From Leptospira sp. GIMC2001 (lineage in GTDB: Bacteria > Spirochaetota > Leptospiria > Leptospirales > Leptospiraceae), in the NCBI RefSeq assembly GCF_028462125.1, contig NZ_CP115468.1, forward strand, positions 1,416,112 through 1,480,111: a stretch of 64,000 bases of DNA. The letters are read 5' to 3'. The notes under the pieces were generated by a model. It saw nothing but the letters and a program-made list of their open reading frames with translations, searched no databases and was not told the origin of the DNA. Shown one piece after another: positions 36,279 to 44,613 of this stretch; the first letter of the stretch is position 1; every line of letters starts with the position of its first letter. The translations under genes were made by a program, and so were the position numbers.

Positions 36279-38156
36279 ATGCTAATATACAAATCTAACA
36301 TAAATGGATTTTTAAAGGATATTGATTCCAACCAAATCGATGGCATAATTCGTGATAGTTATATAGCTCGGGTAGGGTGGGGAGTATCTGGTTCTGAACT
36401 TAGATCATGGAAAAATTCATTGGAAGCATTTAGTCGAGTTATCGGTTTTCGAGAATGTCGATTGCCAGACTCTACAGGCGTTGCTATTGAATATCATATC
36501 CCATCAACATCGAAGCGAGTAGACGTTCTATTATCGGGATACAATAAATCTCAAAATTCAACTGTAGCAATAGTCGAATTGAAACAATGGGAATCTGCTG
36601 AGAAGTCAGAACTGGATGGATTGGTAAAAACGTATTTAGGAGGAGGGCTTAGACTAACTAGCCATCCCTCTTACCAGGCATGGAGTTATTCTACACTTCT
36701 GGAAAGCTTTAATGAAAATGTTTATACTCAGAATATCCAATTAAACCCATGTGCTTACCTACATAATTATTTTCAAAATGACGAAGCGATATTGAATCCT
36801 ATCTATAATGAATATTTAGAAAAAGCACCCGTGTTTCTGCAGCAGGATGGAAGAAAGCTTAGAGAATTTTTGGAATCAAAAATTGAAAAAGGAGATGAAG
36901 GTAAAACAATCGAGATAATAGAAAAATCTCCAATAAGACCATCAAAGCAATTAGCAGAGTCCGTTCTATCTTTACTAGAAGGAAATCCGGAATTTATAAT
37001 GATAGATGAACAAAAAATTGTCTTTGAAAAAGCGAAACAAATGGCACTTCAAAAAAAACAGAATACCAGAAGGGTATTTGTGATCGAAGGTGGTCCAGGT
37101 ACTGGAAAATCTGTTGTCGCAATTAACCTTCTTGCTCGATTAACTTCAAAAAGTCAAAATGTCCGCTATGTTTCCAAAAATGCAGCTCCTAGAGCAGTTT
37201 ATTCCAATAAACTGAGATCAGGTGGTAAAACTATTTCTGCAACTAGCCTTCTATTTTCTGGATCGGGAAGCTTCATTGCGACTAAAGAAAGAGAATACGA
37301 TACTTTAATTGTAGATGAAGCTCATAGATTGAATCAATTTAGCGGATTGTATCGCAACCAAGGCGAAAACCAAATCAAAGAAATAATTCATTCTTCTCAA
37401 ACTTCGATCTTTTTTCTAGATGAAGATCAAAGAGTTGCGTTGGCTGACTATGGATCTAAAGAAGAGATCGAGCGTTGTGCCTCAATGTATGGAGTGAAAG
37501 TTGAATATGAAAAACTGAATTCTCAATTTCGTTGTAGCGGTTCCGATGGTTACTTAGCATGGTTAGACCATACTTTACAAATTCGAGAAACAGCTAACGT
37601 TGACCTTTCAGATAATTCTTATGATTTTAAAGTATTTTCAGATCCTAATAAATTATTTACAACAATTCAGGAGAAAAATGAAATTCGAAATTCGGCTCGT
37701 GTTGTAGCTGGATACTGCTGGGACTGGATAAGTAAAAAAGATCCCCAAGCAATGGATATTATAATCCCGAAATTCAATTTCGCAAAACAATGGAACTTAG
37801 CTTCTGATGGAAGCTTGTGGATTATTCAACCAGAATCAATTCATCAAATTGGATGCATTCACACATGCCAAGGTCTCGAGTTAGACTACATTGGAGTGAT
37901 TATAGGAACTGATTTAACCTATCTTGATGGAAGAATTGTCACCAACCCATTAGCCAGATCGAAAATGGATCAATCCGTAAAAGGTTCAAAAAAGTTGCTA
38001 AAAGAAAATCCAGAAGAGGGCAAGGCTGTCTTGGACAAAATCATAAAGAATACATACCGAACTTTAATGACCCGAGGAATGAAAGGTTGTTATGTGTATT
38101 GTGAAGATGAGAATTTAGCTGAGTATTTTAGAACTAGATTGATGATAGGGAAATAG
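36279..38156 (+). CDS. DUF2075 nuclease-helicase
   Basis: A 625-aa protein with an N-terminal PD-(D/E)XK domain (RVDVLLSGYNK, AIVELKQWE at ~residues 87-107) and a DUF2075 superfamily 1-type helicase: Walker A VIEGGPGTGKSVVAINLL (~265-282), YDTLIVDEAHRLNQF, LDEDQRV, LNSQFRCSGSDGY and IGCIHTCQGLELDYIGV. Proteins of this design occur in phage-defence islands. Strong ATP-hydrolysis motifs are intact. Probably acts on nucleic acid. Confidence 0.8.
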   Translation: MLIYKSNINGFLKDIDSNQIDGIIRDSYIARVGWGVSGSELRSWKNSLEAFSRVIGFRECRLPDSTGVAIEYHIPSTSKRVDVLLSGYNKSQNSTVAIVELKQWESAEKSELDGLVKTYLGGGLRLTSHPSYQAWSYSTLLESFNENVYTQNIQLNPCAYLHNYFQNDEAILNPIYNEYLEKAPVFLQQDGRKLREFLESKIEKGDEGKTIEIIEKSPIRPSKQLAESVLSLLEGNPEFIMIDEQKIVFEKAKQMALQKKQNTRRVFVIEGGPGTGKSVVAINLLARLTSKSQNVRYVSKNAAPRAVYSNKLRSGGKTISATSLLFSGSGSFIATKEREYDTLIVDEAHRLNQFSGLYRNQGENQIKEIIHSSQTSIFFLDEDQRVALADYGSKEEIERCASMYGVKVEYEKLNSQFRCSGSDGYLAWLDHTLQIRETANVDLSDNSYDFKVFSDPNKLFTTIQEKNEIRNSARVVAGYCWDWISKKDPQAMDIIIPKFNFAKQWNLASDGSLWIIQPESIHQIGCIHTCQGLELDYIGVIIGTDLTYLDGRIVTNPLARSKMDQSVKGSKKLLKENPEEGKAVLDKIIKNTYRTLMTRGMKGCYVYCEDENLAEYFRTRLMIGK

Positions 38157-38229
38157 ATGGGGAAGGAAAAATTGATTTATAAGTTTATCTTGTAAATCAA
38201 TTTTAATTTAATAACAAGGAATAGATTAA

Positions 38230-39144
38230 ATGAAACACTTTAATATGACTTTCGGGGACATAATGCAAACCAAAATCCTCTACTACGATAAGAAAGTAGA
38301 GGAAGCTTGTTTTGATATTTGTGAAAAATTACAAATCGATAATATGCCAGATTACGATAATAAATCCTATCATAAGTTAGTAGATAATAAATTTAAAAGA
38401 ATAGCTATTCCAGATTCAATGAAATTACCCATTTATGGTAGGATTTTTGAAGAGAGTGTCTTTCCAAAATTTGAAACAAACAAGCATAATGTACTTTTTG
38501 TATTTGATGGAAAAATACTAAAAGGCATAGTCCATTTTGCAGATTACAATCACGATAAAGTTCTGAAAAATCTACAAGATGATATCTTGAATTTTGAATT
38601 AAATTTAAGACAGCTACTGGTAATTGAAAAACTTTCAAATCTGGATTTGATAAAATATTTTAAAAACAAACGGGATTCAAAAAATACCAAATCATCAGAT
38701 TATTCACGCTATGATGAGAAAATTAATAGATTTGAAAAAACAATAAGCAATAGGGATTACCTTAGCGAATTTCAGACATTTGATATTTCAGATTTATTGA
38801 ATTTTTGTAATAGCGATTTCTCAAAAAAAATCTTCCCACTAGAAAAGGTAAAGATTGAAACGAAGAAATTTTCACCTGGCGAAATTATTAGAAATCTTAG
38901 GAATACGGCAATGCATGGAAAAGATCCTATAGGAAAAGATGAAGCAGCATCTATATATTCAATGGAAAGTTTATCAAAATTTTTGACTAATTTAAAAATA
39001 TTTAGACAGTTAGCTAATGATTTGGAAGAAAAAATTAAAAATCACGATGATTATAGGAAATCAATACAGTTGGAGAACCAAAGCAAGTTGAATATTATTC
39101 ATGCTCACCATCCAAGCGCATTAAATTATTTTCTTAGTCGTTAG
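38230..39144 (+). CDS. Protein with HEPN-like RxxxxH motif
   Basis: A 304-aa soluble protein. Residues ~88-105 (VLFVFDGKILKGIVHFADYN) resemble part of a CBS or sensor domain. The helical C-terminal part carries RNLRNTAMHG with R224 and H229, the R-x4-H signature of HEPN ribonucleases. It is 73 bp downstream of the DUF2075 gene and may be its partner. Ribonuclease activity is inferred from the motif. Confidence 0.5.
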   Translation: MKHFNMTFGDIMQTKILYYDKKVEEACFDICEKLQIDNMPDYDNKSYHKLVDNKFKRIAIPDSMKLPIYGRIFEESVFPKFETNKHNVLFVFDGKILKGIVHFADYNHDKVLKNLQDDILNFELNLRQLLVIEKLSNLDLIKYFKNKRDSKNTKSSDYSRYDEKINRFEKTISNRDYLSEFQTFDISDLLNFCNSDFSKKIFPLEKVKIETKKFSPGEIIRNLRNTAMHGKDPIGKDEAASIYSMESLSKFLTNLKIFRQLANDLEEKIKNHDDYRKSIQLENQSKLNIIHAHHPSALNYFLSR

Positions 39145-39468
39145 AATTTAAAGGATCATGTTTAGTCTTTCTTTTGGATTTAGTTTATTTTTATTGTTTT
39201 GAGTTTATAACGTATTTAATTTCACGTAATGCTCGAAAAAGAAAATTTTGGAACGGTTCAGTAAGTAAAACTTTTTATAATTTGAAGAGAAAGCTTTGTG
39301 TAATATTCTCCTTGAAATTAAACCGTTTCATGTTTTTTCTTAAATCTAATAATTTTGTAATTGAAAATTAATTCATAATTCTAAAATATTCCATTAATCC
39401 TGAAAGATATGGATGTTAAGATTGTATCAACTAAGGCATGTTCATGAGAATAGGAGAAGTTTTATTTA

Positions 39469-40440
39469 GTGAGTATTAAATTAGGAATAAAAAATTTAAA
39501 TGATTTAGCAAAGAAAAATAACGGTAGATGTCTATCTAAGAGATATAAAACTAATAAAGATTTATATTTATGGGAATGTTCAAATAAACATACATGGAAG
39601 GCTAAGTATGCTTCAATTAAAAAAGGAGCGTGGTGTCAAATTTGTAAAAATATTAAATTTTATGAAGATTTATTGAGAGTTGTAAAATCTAAAAATGGGA
39701 TTTTACTAACAGAAAAGTATTTAGGTAGTAATGAAATACATGAATTTAAATGTGAAAATGATCATACATGGAAAGCTAAAGCAACAAAAATAAAAAATGA
39801 CGGAAGCTGGTGTCCACATTGTTTAAAAGTAGGCATTGATAAAATGATAAAAATTGCTGAGGAAAGAGGTGCAAGATGTGTGTCGACAGAATACATAAAC
39901 AATACTACTAAATTAAATTGGATTTGCGAAAATAGTCATCCTTTCAAAGCTTCTCCATCCTCCGTGCAGCAAGGTAGTTGGTGCCCAATCTGTCGAAAAA
40001 TAAACATAAATGACCTAATAAATAAAGCAAAACTAAGAGGTGGCGAGTTACTTTCTACGGAATACGAGAATCAATTTGTTAAACTTGAATGGATATGTTC
40101 TTACCAGCATAAATTTAGTATGAGTGCTCATGATGTAATGAGTAAGAAGGGTCACTGGTGCCCAAAGTGTAAAGAAAGCTATGGGGAGAAATTTACTCGT
40201 TTGTATTTAGAGAAATATTTTGAATGCAACTTTGATAAAATTCGTCCTAGTTGGCTACTAGGGGAGAAAAATCTACCTTTAGAATTGGATGGTTACAATG
40301 AGAAATTGAAACTAGCCTTCGAACATCAAGGACATCAACATTATGATTCAAATCATAATTTTAATAAAATTAGTCAAAATAATAATCAAATTTTCATTAA
40401 TGATAAAATAAAGGAAAAAGGTTGTAAAAAAATAATATAA
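39469..40440 (+). CDS. Zinc-ribbon endonuclease-like protein, interrupted (5' part)
   Basis: A 323-aa product containing four repeats of a zinc-ribbon (DUF4379-like) unit, W-x-C...H-x-W/F...W-C-P-x-C, ahead of a Vsr/PD-(D/E)XK-like endonuclease segment (LPLELDGYNEKLKLAFEHQGHQHY). It ends in an A7 run at 40426-40432; restoring one base extends the reading frame (IPQLKPEDGIEANKK) and a second A8 run at 40491-40498 must be restored to reach the 3' part at 40499-41173. The intact gene would code for ~565 aa. GTG start. AT-rich codon use. Confidence 0.6.
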   Translation: MSIKLGIKNLNDLAKKNNGRCLSKRYKTNKDLYLWECSNKHTWKAKYASIKKGAWCQICKNIKFYEDLLRVVKSKNGILLTEKYLGSNEIHEFKCENDHTWKAKATKIKNDGSWCPHCLKVGIDKMIKIAEERGARCVSTEYINNTTKLNWICENSHPFKASPSSVQQGSWCPICRKININDLINKAKLRGGELLSTEYENQFVKLEWICSYQHKFSMSAHDVMSKKGHWCPKCKESYGEKFTRLYLEKYFECNFDKIRPSWLLGEKNLPLELDGYNEKLKLAFEHQGHQHYDSNHNFNKISQNNNQIFINDKIKEKGCKKII

Positions 40441-40498
40441 AATTAATATTTATTCCTCAATTAAAACCAGAAGATGGAATAGAGGCTAATAAAAAAAA

Positions 40499-41173
40499 TT
40501 AAATCAAATACTTCAAGAATATGGATATGAGGAATATAAAGACATAAAGATTGAAGAGATAGAATTATTTGCAGCTAGACAATTTGAAAAATACGAAAGA
40601 ATTAAAAAAATTGTAGAGGATAAAGGTGGAAAACTAGTAACGAAAAAATATATCTCAGGTGAAAGTAAATTAAAAGTAATTTGTTCTCAGAAACATCAGT
40701 TCGACACATGCGCTGATTATCTAGTCAGTAAACGATGGTGCCCAAAGTGTGCGCCTAATAGAAGACTTTCAATTAAGGAAGTTCGGAAAAAGTTAAAGGA
40801 TAGAAGTATTAAGTTGAAATCAAAAGATTTTAAAAATACTACAACCCCCCTAGATCTGGAATGCCTTGTTTGTAAACATCAATGGGAATCCGATTATAAT
40901 AATATTAGTAGTGGTAGAGGTTGCCCGAAATGTGGTCGAAAAAGAGCCAATGATTCTAAAAAAATTAAATTAGATGATGTAATTAATCATGCTAAGTCTT
41001 TAGGATTTGCTCTTTTTGATCGAGACAAATATGAATATGCAAAAGTAAATACTACTTGGATTTGCTCGAAAGGACATAATTTCGATAGAAGCTTTAGTAA
41101 ACTAAAATTAAATCCTCTATGTCCAATTTGCGAAAAAATGAGAAAACAGAAAAAGCGCGTTAAGAAGAGTTAA
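40499..41173 (+). pseudogene. 3' part of the frameshifted zinc-ribbon gene
   Basis: From 40499 the frame encodes LNQILQEYGYEEYKD..., then three more zinc-ribbon repeats (CSQKHQF...RWCPKC, CLVCKHQW...GCPKC, CSKGHNF...LCPIC) and a Lys-rich end. It is open to the TAA at 41171 and continues the protein at 39469. The two frameshifts lie in homopolymers of A. Confidence 0.55.
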
Positions 41174-41256
41174 TTAATTTTTAAGATCAGTAACGTTATG
41201 CAAACAATTAGTAAATGAGGAAAAACGAAAACTTCTGATATTAGTGAAATTGCGAA

Positions 41257-41415
41257 ATAAATGAAGCTATTGCTATCCGAGGTATAAAATGCACTAGCAA
41301 AGAATATCATATTAAAATTAAGCTCAACTGGAAATGTAAATGCGGTCATCAATGGAATGAGCTATCAGATCGAATTGTTAGATTAAAATACGCTTGCTCA
41401 AAATGCTCACCCTGA
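41257..41415 (+). pseudogene. Extra zinc-ribbon repeat fragment
   Basis: A further degenerate repeat unit (INEAIAIRGIKCTSKEYH, CKCGHQW, ACSKCSP, stop at 41413) follows the gene, showing that the repeat array once was longer or was duplicated. The rest of the 41174-41526 interval has no gene. Confidence 0.4.
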
Positions 41416-41526
41416 ATAGTGTTTTTACAACTTTCTTTATGTTTTATTTTTTTAACCATAAACAACTTTTAAATCAAAGAGGATTATGGGATTTAGACTT
41501 AATTTACAGGATTCTTTAACGAGACT

Positions 41527-44500
41527 ATGGCAGAACACGATTTTTTTGAAAAACCAATAATCAATTCACCTTACCGAATTCCCGACAAGCACTGGGAATT
41601 GGATGATGCAGGTCAGCCTACGGGGAGCCTTGAGAATCGGAGAAGAATTGTAAAATTTGTCACACCTATACCCAAGCCCAAGCGGAATACGAACAAAAAG
41701 AAATCCCAAGGACAACAAGTTGATTTAGGTTTCACTGACAAGGATGAGTTATCCGAAGAGAAACAAAAATACGATATTGCCGACATCATTGGAGAAGTTC
41801 GAAATCAAGTTGATGCCTGGAGACAGTTGTCCAAGTCCCAATGGGGAGTAACTCCTGAGACAGCTAGATTATTAGAACATTGGAGAAAGGAAGAATGGGA
41901 TAATATTCGACCTTTCTTTTGTCAGGTCGAAGCAATGGAAGTGGCAATTTGGCTTCATGAGGTCGCACCGAGCTTGAAGAATAATGCTAGTATACGAATT
42001 CTTCGCCATCTATCAGCGGCAAATGAAAATGCCAATCCAGATTTATTTCGGATTGCTTTGAAACTAGCTACAGGTTCTGGAAAGACAACAGTTATGGCAA
42101 TGATGATTGCTTGGCAGACTGTGAATTCTGTTCGAATGCCGAATAGCAAGAGATATACGAGAGGTTTTCTCGTTGTGAGTCCTGGATTAACTATTAAGGA
42201 TCGTTTGCGGGTTCTCCAACCCCATGATCCAAGCAGCTACTTTCTAACACGAGATATAGTTCCCACGGATATGTTGGACGAGATCAAGAAGGCAAGAATT
42301 GTAATCACCAACTACCATGCTTTCAAACGAAGAGAGACAATGGATATTTCCAAGGCAGGTAGATCTTTCCTTCAAGGACCACATGAATCAATGGAAACAC
42401 TTGAGACCGAAGGACAGATGCTGCAACGCGTGCTTCCTGAACTCATGGGAATGAAATCTGTAATTGTATTGAATGATGAAGCCCACCATTGCTACCGAGA
42501 AAAGCCCGAGAGCGATGAGGATATGGATGACTTGGATACGGAGGCAAAGGCAGACCTTCGAGACGAAGCGAAGAAAAATAATGAGGCGGCAAGGCTCTGG
42601 ATATCTGGATTGGAAGCATTAAATCGCAAGATTAAGGTGACTGCAGTCTATGATTTGTCTGCTACACCATTTTTCCTTAGAGGTTCTGGGTATGTAGAAG
42701 GAACATTATTTCCTTGGACTGTCAGTGATTTCTCATTGATGGATGCCATCGAATGTGGAATTGTAAAGCTTCCTCGGGTTCCTATAGATGACAATATACC
42801 TGAAAATGATATGCCCATTTATCGCAATCTTTGGGAGAATATCCGTAAAGATATGCCAAAGAAAGGTCGTGCCAAGGCGGAAGATTTGGATCCGAACCAA
42901 TTGCCAACTCGTCTTCAGACTGCGATAGAATCTCTATACGGACACTATGAACAGGTATTTAAGCTATGGGTAGAAGAGAATACCCAGGTTCCACCTTGTT
43001 TTATTGTAGTTTGTCAGAATACTTCTATATCAAAGTTAGTTTATGACTATGTTTCTGGATTTAGATATAAAACTACGTCGGGTTTGGAGAATTTTCAAAA
43101 CGGCAAGTTGAAATTATTTCGAAACTTTGATGATAGCGGGAATCCATTCCCTCGTCCTAATACAATTCTTATAGATAGTGAAGCTTTAGAAAGTGGAGAA
43201 TCCATAGATAAGAATTTTCGGGAGTATGCATCGGATGAGATTGAGAGATTCCGAAGAGAACTCGTAGAAAGATCGGGCAATGCACAGGCAGGAGAGAATC
43301 TAAAAGATGAAGAGCTTCTTCGGGAAGTAATGAACACAGTAGGTAAGCCTAACACCTTAGGTGGTCAGGTTCGCTGTGTGGTTTCAGTTTCTATGCTTAC
43401 CGAAGGATGGGATGCCAATAATGTAACGCATATTCTGGGAATTCGTGCATTTGGAACTCAGCTTCTCTGCGAACAAGTCGTAGGTCGTGCTCTTAGAAGA
43501 CAATCCTACATGTTAAATGAAGAAGGATTGATGGAACCAGAATATGCTGACATATTCGGAATACCATTTGATTTTACAGCGAAGCCAGTAATCTCTAAGC
43601 CTAAGAAACCAGTAGATCCAGTTACCGTATGTGCAGTTCGTCCAGAAAGAGATAAACTCGAGATCCAATTTCCTAAGGTAGAAGGATACCGTACGGATCT
43701 TCCAAGAGAAGAAATTGAGGCAGAGTTTGATACCGAATCCAAGATGATACTTAGCCCTGAGTTAGTCGGTGCTACCATCACACAGAATTCAGGTATCATT
43801 GGCGAGACAGCTAATCTTCGTCTAGAAGATGCCCATTTGGATACTAGACCTTCCACTGTTATTTACAACATTACTCTTCATCTCATTCAAAAGTATTATA
43901 AAGATGGGAATGAAGATCCTAAATTCCATCTATTCAATCAGATCAAGGATATAGTGCGAGATTGGATTGATGGTTATCTGGAATGTAAGAATGGAACAAG
44001 TCCTGGGCAATTGATGTATCTAGAGTTGGCAGATATGGCGGCTGAGAAAATATCTCGAGCTATCACCAAGAAAAACCTAGACAAGCAACCCATAAAGGTA
44101 GTGCTAGATCCATATAATCCTAAAAGTTCGACCACTCATGTTCGTTTTATCACAACCAGTCAGAACAGGTATCGAACCGATCCCAGGAAATCGCAGATCA
44201 ATTATGTAATCTATGATAGTACTTGGGAAGCAGAGTTCACGCGTGTTTTGGAAGCGACTCCAGAAGTTCTCTGTTATGTGAAGAATCATGGGCTTGGATT
44301 CGAAGTTCCTTATCGAATGGGAACAGTCAGTAAGAAATACCGACCTGACTTCATCGTTCTTATTGACCAAGGCTCAGGTATGCAAGATCCGCTCAAGCTC
44401 GTAGTGGAAGTGAAGGGATTCAAAGGCGAAGATGCCCGCGAGAAGAAGGGAACCATGGAAACCTACTGGGTTCCCGGTGTAAACCGATTAGGGAACATGG

Positions 44501-44598
44501 GACGATGGGACTTTCTCGAGTTAGATGCCGTCCATGAGATGGATCCCAAGTTCCAAGAAAAGATCCAATCGGCACTCAAATCCAAGACCAAGAAATAG
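41527..44598 (+). CDS. Type III restriction-like helicase-nuclease (Res)
   Basis: A 1023-aa protein: superfamily 2 helicase with Walker A LKLATGSGKTTV (~179-190), IVLNDEAHHCY (~314), YDLSATPFFLRGSG, SMLTEGWDANNVTHI and QVVGRALRR, followed by a C-terminal PD-(D/E)XK domain (PDFIVLIDQGSG, VVEVKGFKGEDA, ~940-970). This is the BPTD_3080-like restriction subunit type. It starts a GC-rich operon (more G+C than the flanks) followed 15 bp later by the methyltransferase. ATP-driven DNA translocation and cleavage are expected. Confidence 0.85.
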   Translation: MAEHDFFEKPIINSPYRIPDKHWELDDAGQPTGSLENRRRIVKFVTPIPKPKRNTNKKKSQGQQVDLGFTDKDELSEEKQKYDIADIIGEVRNQVDAWRQLSKSQWGVTPETARLLEHWRKEEWDNIRPFFCQVEAMEVAIWLHEVAPSLKNNASIRILRHLSAANENANPDLFRIALKLATGSGKTTVMAMMIAWQTVNSVRMPNSKRYTRGFLVVSPGLTIKDRLRVLQPHDPSSYFLTRDIVPTDMLDEIKKARIVITNYHAFKRRETMDISKAGRSFLQGPHESMETLETEGQMLQRVLPELMGMKSVIVLNDEAHHCYREKPESDEDMDDLDTEAKADLRDEAKKNNEAARLWISGLEALNRKIKVTAVYDLSATPFFLRGSGYVEGTLFPWTVSDFSLMDAIECGIVKLPRVPIDDNIPENDMPIYRNLWENIRKDMPKKGRAKAEDLDPNQLPTRLQTAIESLYGHYEQVFKLWVEENTQVPPCFIVVCQNTSISKLVYDYVSGFRYKTTSGLENFQNGKLKLFRNFDDSGNPFPRPNTILIDSEALESGESIDKNFREYASDEIERFRRELVERSGNAQAGENLKDEELLREVMNTVGKPNTLGGQVRCVVSVSMLTEGWDANNVTHILGIRAFGTQLLCEQVVGRALRRQSYMLNEEGLMEPEYADIFGIPFDFTAKPVISKPKKPVDPVTVCAVRPERDKLEIQFPKVEGYRTDLPREEIEAEFDTESKMILSPELVGATITQNSGIIGETANLRLEDAHLDTRPSTVIYNITLHLIQKYYKDGNEDPKFHLFNQIKDIVRDWIDGYLECKNGTSPGQLMYLELADMAAEKISRAITKKNLDKQPIKVVLDPYNPKSSTTHVRFITTSQNRYRTDPRKSQINYVIYDSTWEAEFTRVLEATPEVLCYVKNHGLGFEVPYRMGTVSKKYRPDFIVLIDQGSGMQDPLKLVVEVKGFKGEDAREKKGTMETYWVPGVNRLGNMGRWDFLELDAVHEMDPKFQEKIQSALKSKTKK

Positions 44599-44613
44599 AT
44601 ACAAGGACTTATA

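Noticed and set aside
39174..39371. 65-aa Phe/Tyr/Lys-rich ORF
   Set aside because: AT-rich chance frame without ribosome site or motif in the gap before the zinc-ribbon gene.
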